A stretch of DNA of 64,000 nt from Bryoerythrophyllum caledonicum. Its lineage: Eukaryota > Streptophyta > Bryopsida > Pottiales > Pottiaceae. Positions 36,374-46,646 of this stretch are shown one piece after another (the stretch's first letter is position 1; the number at the start of each line of letters is the position of its first letter). A program made the translations under genes and the position numbers. A model generated the notes under the pieces. The model was not told the DNA's origin, ran no database searches, and saw only the letters and a program-made list of their open reading frames with translations. The stretch spans positions 21,505,022 through 21,569,021 of the forward strand of contig OZ020524.1 in NCBI GenBank assembly GCA_963971425.1, read 5' to 3'.

Positions 36374-39300
36374 CTACTTAGTCTTTGCACTCTTTACCTT
36401 TCCAGCTTTCGTCCCACTAGCCTCGTCCCCCACTCCATCTTCAATACCTCGAGCATCAATATTCTTTCTCTTACCTGGCTTCTTCTTCGTAGTATGTACA
36501 ATGGCTGCCACCTCAACAGCTCTATGGCCGCGTGTCTGCATCTTGCCCTTCTCCTTTGCCCGTGTCTGTGCGCCAAGAGAATCTGTATCGGCAACCGCAG
36601 TAGCAACGTCTTTGCCACTGCCTACGACATTTCTATGCTTCTTTGTCTTCAACCCCTGAATCATGTCTCCACACTCCGCAATCAGCCGTGCCTCCGTGAT
36701 GAGCTCGTCTTCACCTTCCAAACTGGGCACTTCATTGTCCATGTGCTCACTCCCTGCGGCCACAAAAATATTTAACAAATTTGAACATGTGGATACAAGG
36801 TGGTCGCAATTAATATAGGCATGTCAACCAAACTTGAATCATCCATAACAAGATTGAAGAAAGCACGGGCAAAGACACAAAGACGTCAAGACACCAATAT
36901 AAAGACTCTGAGTACTTGATTTTATGAGGACTTCCTTCTCGTTCTGCCCAACACAAGTACCTTTACTGGATTTTTCCACGCCTGTGGATATGTCCTTACG
37001 ACTCAGAGGTGACTTCACCTCCTTTGCTGGACGCTCAGCTGGCATAGGCTGCTTCATGAAGTCCACTGCTGCAGGCGTAGGTGAGGCTGCACCCTTCATT
37101 GGTGACATACACATTAAGACATGTGGAGAGGAACTTGGCTGTGCGGCGGGGTCCACAGCTGTCCGAGGATTTCTTCCACCGCCAACACCTGGTGATACGT
37201 ACGAGATCATTGGGGTGGTGAAAACAACGTCGTCCTTCTTTGAGTTGTACAACACTCGACGTGGGGTGCTAACTGCATCATCCAAGGCCGGCGCCTTCAA
37301 TGCGCCCGTTGAGAAAAGAACAAGGTCAAGCACCGGGAACTTGGGAGTACCTCCAGGTCGAGAGGGATGTCGAGAGTCACAGCTAGTCACAGAGTTGACC
37401 TTGAGCTGGCTAGTCTCACCAGCATTGTGTGTGCCCGTGGTGGTTGAATTGGGGCTATGCTCCACATGGGATGTACCTACAGTCCCCAATGTCCAACAAA
37501 ACCCATGCGTGAGCATCTGAAGACACTCCATCACATTAGTATACAAATATACTAATTCCGTGTACATGAAAGTATTCTATGACCCATAGAGATGCAAAGC
37601 AGCGGAGTCTTAAGTCTACAACCAAGTATACAACCTTCGGCATCACATCCCACTCATGCACCCTACACATAAAGCCCAGGTATACATTCCACCCAAGTTG
37701 ACAATTCGTAGAATATAATACCCCATCCAAGTACAAGTGACATGACCCAAATATACATCCCATACAGGAAACTATACCCCACCTGAGTATACGCCCCTAT
37801 CAAATATACACCCGAAACAATCATATACTACACACCCAAGGTTACACTCCTACCCAAATGTATACTCGTGCAGTTCTGTATACTCCACCTGATTATATAC
37901 ACCTATCAATGGCCTTAACCCGTTACTGTTCTATATATTCCATCAAGGGTATACACCCCTATCAAATACATACCTGGTACAGTTGAATATACTCCACCAA
38001 GGGTACACACCTCTGTCAAATATACACCCAATATAGTTCTATATATCCCACTGATGATATACACCCCTATCAAATATACATCCAGAACAGTTCTGTATAC
38101 CCCACTGAGGGTATACACCCCAATCAAATATACACCCGTTACAATTCTTTATACCCCACGGAGGGAATACATCCACCCAAATATATACTATTTAGTTATT
38201 TACATCCCACCCATGTATTGAGCCCTCCCTAAGTAGCCATGTTAGACAGCCCACACTATGCACCCTAATGATACATCAAAGTATACATTCTCCATCACTA
38301 TTCTCCAAACCCCGTCCAGATAGACATCCACGGAGGTCCGTGCATACACCCAGATGAAGAGAATTTCCACATTTACAATATATCCTAAATCGATAATATA
38401 CCCGAACACACTCTTAAACCCACGCATACACCTCTACGCAGACTGCACCCACTTATCTAAAGATCCAAACCCACTCTACATTCCCGAACTCCGAAGTATA
38501 CCCACCCCGGGTATACATTGGTATGTAAGTATACTACAGACAGAATGAGCCCTAGGTATATATGGAAAGGCTTACCAACTATAGGGCAGGTCTTGTTTGC
38601 TGCCACTGTGCGTGCTGAAATCGCCAGAACTCTTGACAACTCACAATTTTGGATTTGAGCCTCCTGATCAAGGTCGTCAGGCAGCTCTCCATATCCATTG
38701 CTCTTGTACCACTCGGGATGCACTAGTCCGCAATCCTTTGATGCACATTTTGCACTCGACTGGAACCACACCGTTGCACACCAGAGGTGATATACATAAA
38801 GGCAACTGCATACTTGGATGTCGTTGTGAGGGAAGGGAAGGCCGCAAACCGCGCATGTCCTCCACCTCAATGTATTCCACGAGGTACCATCCACCTCATC
38901 GAGGTACACCATGGGATGTGGGAAAATCCCTAAACTGTTGTATCGTGTCTTCAACATCCCACCGAGCTTCACCAGTCCTTCTGCCTGCGTCCCGAGGATT
39001 CGAACTCTCCATTCCATCTTGGAAATCAACTCCACTTTGCAATCCAAGTTGGCCTTGAGGATGTCAAGCTGGTCGCCAGCTTGCCTATACATGTCACTAT
39101 AGAAACCGTCCTACAACATGAAGTGCTGCATCTGGGTGTCATCCTTGCACTCACCCATACGCTTCTTGGCAGCATTCACTGTTGCCTCCATGGTAGAAAC
39201 CAGCTGACCCTGACCAAGGATCTGCTGCAGGAGACTCTCGTGATCTTTTTTCACGGTTTCCAGCTCCTTCCTAGCAGCTATAGTCTCCAACTTCACCAAG

Positions 39301-39994
39301 GTGAGGAATTCCTGAACCTCCTTCCTCTTCACACATGTCCAAGATGAGGAGCTCTGAGATGGCTTCACGTCCAACATCCCCGAGAGAGGGTCGACACCCC
39401 CGTGCTTCACATAATTTCCCCCTTCCAAACACGTGAGCAATCCATCTTCCTCAAAAATTTCAGCAAGGCCCTTGTTAGACTTGCCTTCGCCTTCGCCAAG
39501 CGCAACACCTTCTTGCGCCATGTAGACCTCTGAGTAGTATTGGTGACAAAGGCATACCCTGCCCAGTCCACCTCCATCCCCTTCACTACCTCTGCAACCA
39601 CCCCCAGTGCGAAGTGCCGATCCACGAGCTTTCCTGGCGGCCCCCCCGCCTTTTGATAATATATACAGTAATACCTATCAATGGCCTTCAGTATGGCGCT
39701 GTCGGACACCTTCCGATATGAATACCCGGACTTCCCCCCACGCTTTGGTCCAAAGATCTCAGCGAGATCATTCTCGCCCATGCCAATCCTCTCATGGTAC
39801 TTGTGTGGATTCAGACCACCAGCGTGAAGCCTATAATCATCCCGAAACATGTCGTACGTGATCGCACGTGGAGGCGGACCTCTCAACAAGACTCCTAAGG
39901 CGTTGTCAATGTCCTCAAGCGCAGAGTCCTTCTCCTCTCCACCCCGTCAAGATTGACGACCTTGTCCTCTTCCTCCTCTTCCTCTTCTTCCTCC

Positions 39995-40033
<39 letters not shown>

Positions 40034-41391
40034 TCCAACTCTTCCTTGGAGTCATCATCGCTCTCACCCATCTCCTCCGAGCGCGAGACGCTCCTTGCAA
40101 TGGACAATTCTGTCTTCTTAGCCACCCGCTTTTGCTTCATCTCCTGCCTCCCCATGTCCGTCTAGCAAAGTTGCTATGCTTATTCACACCTAATACAATT
40201 ACATATAGAGGACGTTATAAACTGAAGACAAATACCACAAGGAAGCTACCAAATTCTAACCAAAATGAAAATCAACTACAAGATGCATAGCAGACTCTGT
40301 AGTATACTACATTGCCAAGTATATAGAATACATGGGTGTGACATATACACAGCAGTATACAAGAGTGTCATACATAATAGAGAGTTTGAGTACGACGTGT
40401 ATCTTACCGCACTCACAATCAAAGGATGGAAGGGCATTCATCTTGAACAACTTCATAAGTTTAGGACTTCAACGAGCAATACACTAATAAAGTGCAATTC
40501 ATCCCATGTACAAACTCTGGTGCTTACCTCGAAGGTGTAGAGGAACTACTGTAAACATGGGGACGTGTTGTCCAAACACCGCTTGGGATCGACCTTCAAA
40601 TATCTACTGGGTTAGCATCCGTTACCATCACGGCTGCCTTCCCATGTCGACTCGTGCTTCAACGCCTCGGAATGACGACCCACAAGGTTGATACCACAGA
40701 ATAAAGTGGACCTCAAAATACTACAATGACATGTGTCATACAAAAGTTATTGCGATATATTATACTACAATGTATACAAACCGTCACCGAAGCATATACA
40801 CAATCAGAGAAGAATACACACCCAAACCGAAGCATACACACAATCAGGGAAGAATACGCACCCTCAACTAAGAAAAGACCCGGATATACATCATACACCC
40901 GGGTATACATTTTATAAGCAGGTATACATCCAACCCGAGTATACACCCATACCCAAGTATACAAGCTACCTGTGTATACAACTCCATGTATGTAACATGA
41001 CAACCTACCCGGATATACAACCTATCAGGGTATAAAACCTACTCAGGTAAGATACATACCCGGCTATACAACCACGTCCGAAGGTAACCCTGAACATCAC
41101 AGCTTCATCCACGTCCAATCCTCAACACCACATCCTCATCCACATTCATTTGACGTATGAATTCATCCTTGGCTACATAGCTGTAGTGAATTGTAAATGC
41201 TAATTTCCATGGCAGTATACTAAGTTGTAATAGGAAACTACAGTAGTTTTGCACATACACGGACCTAATCGCAAGAAAGACAATACATACCTGAAACCTT
41301 TGTCATTCTTCACGTGGAGCTCGTCTTCACCATCTTCCAAGTATGCTAGGCCGAACTCATCAGCATGGGGGTGATCATGCAACACCTCCAT
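36374..41391 (-). pseudogene. acidic coiled-coil zinc-finger protein gene of the 16-kb element, five exons
   Basis: Exons 41391-41291, 40711-40528, 40143-38576, 37476-36895 and 36753-36374. The phases of all four introns agree with GT...AG sites. Exon 1 starts MEVLHDHPHADEFG. Exon 3 has a basic start, an uninterrupted Glu run, a block AEIFGPKRGGKSGYSYRKVS with IDRYYCIYYQKAGG, a coiled coil (KLETIAARKELETVKKDHES) and a Cys/His cluster (CAVCGLPF ... CSCLYVYHLWC ... CASKDC) like a PHD/RING-type finger. Exon 4 is Pro/Ser-rich. Exon 5 ends in a Lys-rich tail (GTKAGKVKSAKTK). Lesions: TAA and TAG in exon 2, TAG at 39111-39113 in exon 3, and frame changes at the Glu run and near 39500. Probably a nuclear, chromatin-linked protein; function unknown. 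Confidence 0.7.
37770..38170. repeat. 54-bp minisatellite in an intron
   Basis: About six or seven degenerate units of 54 bp built on GTATACACCCCTATCAAATA and ending in CCCCACTGAGG-like sequence. It lies in intron 3 of the zinc-finger gene. Similar GTATAC-rich words recur at 38480-38560 and 40790-41050 (intron 1), so several introns have the same low-complexity style. Confidence 0.75.
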
Positions 41392-42771
41392 CTACTCCTA
41401 AACCTGTGTCGGCAAAGACCAGAAGTAAGTCATAGGATCTGTCATAGGCAGCTATACACATCAGAACCAACACCAAGTAATCCAGCAAATTGAACATAAC
41501 CTTCATCCCTATACAAAAATAATGTCCACGAAGAGAGCATGAACCTCAATCTCCTCGCACCTCCCAGCCCGCACCTACAGTACAATAGAGCTTCATATGG
41601 CAGTGTTGGAGCCCGAAACGTGTCCTTTCGACCTGTCCGAGATGACCCTAAACCGTCGACCTTGCAAAGACTTCGATGCAGCCGCTCTCAACCCTGCATC
41701 CAGTATGGAGTAGATAGTGTTAAGATGACACGGGCAGCTAAAAAACACAGGTCCAGTAAACCCACATCTTGTCTTCCTCTCTCCTCTCACAATCTCCCTA
41801 ACCCTCTCCAAGGTTTCCAAGCGGACTGTACACCAGAAAGAAGTAATGTCTATCTACTACATACACCCTAAACCCTTAAGTCTAGAGCAGATATCTGGAG
41901 CAAGAAAAACACTTACCCAGCGCATATGGACGAGAAAAACATGCACCCTCTCTGCAATCTGGCACACCAGCGTCAGCTCCACCCTAAACCAGCGTCAGCT
42001 CCACAGCTGCTCCACAATATGCGCCCATAGAAATTGATTCATTTGTGAGCCCAGATCTTACATCTTCTAGCATTCTACTGCAAGCCTTAAACCGAGAGAA
42101 TTAGCGCGAGACCACCTGCCAACAGTTCATTGCTAAAAAACACGAGGCCCTTCCAATGAAAGCGGAAAAGCTTGGAAATTCGTGGAGAGCTGATACTTAC
42201 AGTAATAGCCCAAACGTGCATCTAGGACACGCTCCCTGCCTTGACTCCAAATCTCCAGCGCACCCTAAAGCCTTGACTCGCAGTAATAGCCTTGACGCGC
42301 ACCCTGCCGATCCTCCAAATCTGCAGCGGTAATGTGCTGCTAGCCAAGAGGGGCGTCCTACTCTCTACTTCGATCGCACAACCTCCTTGCTAACGCCTGC
42401 AACGCCGCAGCACCCGATCATGCACATGCGAACTCCAGATGTGGTCGCCAAATCTTGCAACACCCTAAACCCTCTTCACCGAGCACAAATCCACAGCTGC
42501 ACACGCGAAGAATGAGAGCTGGGAAGTAGGAACGAGCCAGCCAGGTCCCCCTCATAATTTACACAAACCGATTAACTGCCACGCCACGCGTCTTCCCGCC
42601 ACACATTCAATTGAATGCGCCGTTGTTGACCATTAACTCCCATCTAAGATCTATTCAACGGCCACGAATACCCGAGATACACAAAATGGACAGTTCTCAT
42701 TGATCAGGTTGGCTTACAAAGGGCTGCGGAAAAACATACTTGGAGGTATACTTTTGCCCAAAAGTGAGTAA
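41392..42771. other. right arm of the 16-kb element, no gene
   Basis: About 1.4 kb upstream of the zinc-finger gene start, running to the right inverted repeat. No coding pattern accepted. Repeated words such as CACCAGCGTCAGCTCCA and CTCCAAATCTCCAGCG/CTCCAAATCTGCAGCG occur near 41960-42330. It presumably holds the promoter and subterminal sites. Confidence 0.5.
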
Positions 42772-42789
42772 CCCTAGCTGACTTTCACC
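42772..42789 (-). repeat. right terminal inverted repeat of the 16-kb element
   Basis: CCCTAGCTGACTTTCACC on the + strand, i.e. GGTGAAAGTCAGCTAGGG read inward. It is followed by A and the presumed target copy TGGGG. Confidence 0.75.
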
Positions 42790-42790
42790 A

Positions 42791-44526
42791 TGGGGGTCGG
42801 CTTTTCCAGGAGGATCCGGCAGGCTCATGGTCGGTGGCATTAGCAGGTCCAGAAGAGTCTTCAGTATCTCAGCCGTGCAAGGGTTGAGAGATACGATGCC
42901 TTTCGCCGGTGTTTAAAGTGACGGAGTATAGAGGTCCTCCGGATTAGCTGAGGTACTCGGAGCTGAACCGGATCGGACTGTGGCGGTCTCAAAGGAGCCG
43001 TGGTCCGGTCTGGAGTCATGAAATCTTCCGGTACTTGGGCCGCCTTGTCTTCCGGTTCCACCAAGGTGATGTTGCTTACCAGCAGCTTCATCTGTTCCCA
43101 GGTCTGGCCATCTTCTCCGCCTGATCAAGGAGGAACCGGAAGATATTGGCCCTCGTCACCTTCTTCTCTTTCTCCACCAGTTCGGTGAAGAGTTGGCTCC
43201 GGTTGACCGTGTCCACCGGAAAGTTCAAGGCCTCCCGGACTCCCGTCAAGGCGGCTACCGATGCATTGGCTCTTGCCTCTGCCTATTTCCAGCCCATCAC
43301 TGCCAGGGCTGTCCACTGTCGCATGTGCATTACCTTCTTCTCCAACTCCATGTTGGATTTGTACAAGGTGGAGACTTGTAGGTGCATTGCCTTTAGGGAC
43401 ATCTCCTTGCTCTGGAGATCCTCCACGCGGCGGATTGCGTCTTCTAGCCGATCGACTCCCAGACTCCAGAAGTCCTGTTCCACGCTGGTTGTTACGATGT
43501 ATTTGGTCTCTTTGAAAGCTGCCACTCTCCAGCCGAGCCCGTGCAGGAGGTCATCAATCTTTTTCAAATGGCCCTTGGAGTCTTTCGGGTCAAGCTTCAT
43601 CTTCTTCCGGCTGACTTCTTTAAACGGCCCGGAGTCGTCTGCACTGGAAAATTCGGACGAGCTACCGTTGTCCGGACTCTCCGACTCGGGCTCTTTCCCT
43701 CGAGTCCTCTTCTGGGCCCTCTGGTCTTCTTTCGGAGTGTCCGCTGTTGCTGGTTCTGAACTTGGTTCGGCTGCCTCTCCGGACTCTTCTTCCGTCTCTC
43801 CACCTCCATACTTCTAGAGGCTGAGGACTTCCTCATACAGTCTCAGCCTGCTTGAGTGAGCTCTTGGTGGTGGCAGTAGAGATGCACCATGTAGGAGGCC
43901 AGAGGAGTCGCCAATTTCCTCACCTTTTGGAGTTTGGCCACCAATCAGTTGATCATCTCGCACATCAGCATGCCTCAATCCACTAGTATCTTTCCCCGGA
44001 GTGCTCTGAGGAAAGTGCACGCCCACTTCGACACCAACCGCTTCGGCTTCTCCGGATGGAAGATAGGGTTTAGAAATCCTAGCACCAGATTGGCGTCCTG
44101 ATGCTTCAAATCCTGGAAGCTGTAACCCTCTTTTGGATCGGCCTTCCCTTCGAACTCCTCCACCAGGAATTTGTCTCGCCGTTCCACCACCTTGGTGCGG
44201 CCGGCCCAGAAGTCCTATGCCTGTATCCATTCCGGAACTCCCCAGAGTTTTGAATGGGCCCGCAACAACCCTTCGTACTTGGGATCCGGGGTGCCGATTA
44301 TCTCCCGGACGTATGCCTCCTCACGGATGCCCCAAGCGACTTCGAGAAATCCGTCACAGCCCATGGTCTTCAAACTCTCCTTCAAGAGGTTGTATTCGTC
44401 CAGGTCTGTGGGGATTTCCGGCAGCACCCTTGTCAAGGGTGGAAGCGCAGCGGCCGGCTCTTCGTCTCGCGTTCCTTGCCCATCTCTGTCAGTTCTCTTC
44501 TTTTTGGCCATGAGGACCGTCTTCAT
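42791..44526 (-). pseudogene. N-terminal and central part of the host element's gag-like ORF
   Basis: Begins near MAKKKRTDRDGQG at 44511. Family signature: LKESLKTMGCDGFLEVAWG, then GLLRAHSKLWGVPEW, KADPKEGYSFQDLKHQDA and FLNPIFHPEKPKRLVSKWA. Next come CEMINWLVAKLQKVRK, ASYMVHLYCHHQ, an acidic Ser-rich linker, a Lys-rich KEVSRKKMKLDPKDSK, a coiled coil (LEDAIRRVEDLQSKEMSLKA) and LLVSNITLVEPED. Close to the 16-kb insertion it reads LKTLLDLLMPPTMSLPDPPG and stops at the insert. At least four stops or frameshifts (for example TAG at 44215-44217) make it dead. The frame continues at 26746 on the other side of the insert. Confidence 0.75.
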
Positions 44527-44661
44527 TGAGTCTGCCTACTTCCTCACTTTCCCTCAATGTTGTCCCTGCATGCACTGTCCTCACAAAAACCCTCCCTAAT
44601 GGACACACGTCCGTTCTAATCGTCTAACTAACAAATCCTAATGGCCAGCAGTTAGGAGAAT

Positions 44662-44663
44662 GG

Positions 44664-44691
<28 letters not shown>
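44662..44691. repeat. GA microsatellite
   Basis: An uninterrupted run of about 14 GA/AG dinucleotides in the 5' region of the host element, upstream of its ORF. Confidence 0.95.
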
Positions 44692-44694
<3 letters not shown>

Positions 44695-45064
44695 CTGGAG
44701 CGGAAGCGCAACACGCAAAGAAGACAAAAAAAGAAAGAGTTTTCCCTCGCGCCACGGCCTTTTGTAGCTAGCCGTTCGTATGGCTGATGATGACAGTTGA
44801 TGGTGACAGCTCCAGATGGCAGATTTTTCTGGAGTTCCGTCAACTACTCTGGCTGTTCGTTTTGCAGCTTTAGAATCAATTAGGGATTTCAACCGGGTTC
44901 ATCCGTCTTTATTCTTCTAAACGGATTAGAAGTTTTATTCTAGCATAAACTACCGTAACTACTTACTAATTTTTTTGTTTTTGTCGGATTTTTAGGTTAA
45001 CTTCCGGCACCTTGTGGGAACGGTTTCCCACAGTTATCCTCTCGGAAACGGAATGGTCCGCCTC

Positions 45065-45262
45065 TTAAGAAACCCTTGAGTCCGGAGTGTCGTCCTCCAC
45101 CTTGCTCGTCTTTTCCTTCCGAACCCTCACTTTTAGTTGAGACAACGGAGGGAGCTCGTCCTTCTGCTTCTTAGGTTCTACACCAAGGATTTGGAATCCG
45201 GCTTCCGATTCCAAAATCGTGAGTACTTCCGAAAGCGCCTCTGTCAGCTCCAGGGTTGTCTA
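45065..45262 (-). pseudogene. ORF end fragment of unknown origin
   Basis: A short - strand frame translating as LELTEALSEVLTILESEAGF, then QILGVEPKKQKDELPP, ending DSRVS and TAA at 45065-45067. It lies just outside the 5' terminus of the host TGT...ACA element and looks like the end of a protein. I cannot link it to a family. It should have been copia sequence if the host element had simply inserted into copia copy 2. Confidence 0.35.
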
Positions 45263-45264
45263 CA

Positions 45265-45340
45265 TAGACGGACAGGGGCCCAAAGACAGCGGACGGACGG
45301 ACAGAAGGACGGACGGACAAGACGGACAACACTTTTTGGC
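45265..45340. repeat. short GGAC-type degenerate repeat
   Basis: Runs of ACGGACGGACAG and GACGGACAA words give a degenerate 4-bp repeat next to the fragment at 45065-45262. No function evident. Confidence 0.7.
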
Positions 45341-45439
45341 GGACAGTTGCGTATAAAAAAAAATTACAAATCCTAAATCTAATTTTCAACTTACCTCCTA
45401 GTAAAACACGTATGCACGACACGTCAGACGGCTTTCGAC

Positions 45440-45770
45440 GTCACATCAAGGGGCGGGCGCGTGCCTTTGGACCGCGCTCGCAGCATTTGGGGCCGGGCGC
45501 GTACCAATCTGGACCGGGCGCGTTCATGTAGGGCCGGACGCGTTCCAATTAGGGCTGGGCGCGTACCCCTCACGGCCGGGCGCATGCATATTTGGGCTGG
45601 GCGCGTACCGTCAAGGTCAGGCGCGTAATGTTAGGGGCCGGGCGCGCAGCGTCATGGGCCTGGCGTGTACCATTGTGGGTCGCGCGCGCACCTGCCTATC
45701 GAGCGCGCGCAATTAGGGGCCGGGTGCGCGCGATCAACCACTGCGTTTGCCTCTCAAAAGGGCTGAGGTT
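45440..45770. repeat. GC-rich subterminal repeat array A
   Basis: About twelve degenerate units of 25-30 bp with the core GGGCCGGGCGCGTACC, all in the same direction and separated by short AT-richer spacers. The same core occurs at 56755-56930 and 62085-62200. Arrays of short repeats just inside transposon ends are the usual transposase-binding sites of hAT and CACTA elements, so I read this as the left subterminal region of the hAT-type element. Confidence 0.7.
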
Positions 45771-45962
45771 TAGAGAATTTGAAAGAATACAATTGTACCA
45801 GGGTGCTCTAACATCAAAATTATTTATTTCAATGTGGTGCGTTCATGAATTGGCACTCTCAACACCAAGAACATAGTTTAAAACCGCGGTGCTATTGTAC
45901 TATGCTATCACCACACCACTAAAGACACTTTTAACTTGTAGTACCTTCATGTCCGTCATCTT

Positions 45963-46646
45963 TTAATCATCTGAACTTGAGGATTCTTCATTGTGTTTCT
46001 GCTTCCGTTTTGATCGGCGAACATTTAAGGGAACAGAAAGCCCGCGAAGCACCACCGTATTGTCACCAGGTACCTCATCGCAATCCTCATCGTTTGCATC
46101 ATCGCCCGATGATGAGAAGTTCTCCGCTGCATTTTCTAAGACTGGTGCCATGTACTCTTCAATCTCCGAGGCCAAGTTTCGTAATTGTAGCTCGGCTCCA
46201 GTAGTTGATGCGGCGTTCACAAGTCGTTTTACTCGGATATTCTTCCTTTTGTCTGTTACTCCATCCATGTTTTTAGAGCGGTTGCCTTTGGCCCCAATGA
46301 CTCTCTCCGAGGTTCCCCTTCGCCAAGGTCCCGTGAAGAAAGGGAGAGTACCATTGTTCTCGCCCCTCCGTGTCCCTAAATGGCTGCTCATAGTAGAGGA
46401 CCCAACCCTCGCGGAGGGAAGTTGTGGGGTGAGTATCGCGCGCTCCACACCACGATTTGGGCCGAGTGCGCTACGGTGGACGGGTGGCCGAACTATTGTT
46501 GAAGAGGTCTTTTTCTTAACACGTAAAAGAGTTCTTCCGATCGATGCGGTACTTTGAGCACGTGGCCGCCGAAACAAGTCTTGGAGTGGAATGTCTTCAT
46601 CTGAGTCCACTTCTATTGCTTGAGGTAAAACCACATTGATTCTCAC
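45963..46646 (-). CDS. intact ORF of unknown function in the hAT-type element
   Basis: A 227-residue uninterrupted frame starting at the ATG at 46646 (MRINVVLPQAIEVDSDEDIP). It is rich in Arg/Lys, Ser and Asp, with basic clusters (KGNRSKNMDGVTDKRKNIRV, RRSKRKQK) and an acidic stretch (SSSGDDANDEDCDE). The C-terminus is EESSSSDD. No catalytic motif is visible. It lies between the end of the transposase gene and array A, on the same strand. It could be an accessory DNA-binding protein of the transposon or a separate 3' exon. The absence of stops contrasts with its decayed neighbours. Confidence 0.45.
   Translation of the reverse strand: MRINVVLPQAIEVDSDEDIPLQDLFRRPRAQSTASIGRTLLRVKKKTSSTIVRPPVHRSALGPNRGVERAILTPQLPSARVGSSTMSSHLGTRRGENNGTLPFFTGPWRRGTSERVIGAKGNRSKNMDGVTDKRKNIRVKRLVNAASTTGAELQLRNLASEIEEYMAPVLENAAENFSSSGDDANDEDCDEVPGDNTVVLRGLSVPLNVRRSKRKQKHNEESSSSDD

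Larger units (their letters stand above)
26747..42790. mobile_element. 16-kb TIR transposon carrying transposase, SET and zinc-finger genes
   Basis: Ends are 18-bp inverted repeats, GGTGAAAGTCCACTAAGG on the left and GGTGAAAGTCAGCTAGGG on the reverse strand at the right (15 of 18 identical). TGGGG lies at 26742-26746 and 42791-42795, a likely 5-bp target duplication with one extra A at the right end. The flanks are two halves of the same gag-like ORF, and joining them restores its frame exactly at these ends, which independently fixes the boundaries. Inside are three multi-exon genes and no retroelement signs. The superfamily is not one I can name; a 5-bp TSD and these termini do not match hAT, CACTA, Mutator or Harbinger. 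Confidence 0.8.
18336..45032 (-). mobile_element. host element of the nest: TGT...ACA element, 3.86 kb, cut by three insertions
   Basis: Read on the - strand it begins at 45032 with TGTGGGAAACCGTTCCCACA (a hairpin) and ends at 18336 with ...CTGCAACA. Only four pieces belong to it: 45032-42791, 26746-26664 (including duplicated target bases), 21798-21779 and 19868-18336. The intervening DNA is three later insertions. Without inserts and one target copy each, its length is about 3,863 bp, nearly equal to the intact relative at 57444-61278 (3,835 bp). It has a single gag-like ORF and no recognisable protease, RT, integrase or long terminal repeat. No target duplication is visible: CCAAA stands before 18336 and GTTAT after 45032, and the flanks belong to different sequences. 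Confidence 0.75.

Noticed and set aside
36924..37520. 198-residue ORF on the + strand
   Set aside because: It is antisense to exon 4 of the zinc-finger gene, whose splice phases fit on both sides. The + frame has no motif or splice support.
39953..40165. Ser-rich or Leu/Phe-rich proteins across the CTTCTC repeat
   Set aside because: They are frames read through the GAG/GAA repeat that encodes the Glu run on the - strand.
26815..42765. TTGCCCAAAAGTG near both ends of the 16-kb element as extended terminal repeats
   Set aside because: It occurs in direct orientation and is nearly self-complementary, so it does not extend the inverted repeats.
45592..45876. ORF across GC-rich array A
   Set aside because: Open only because of the G/C-rich repeat units. 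No motif is present and the repeat length is irregular.
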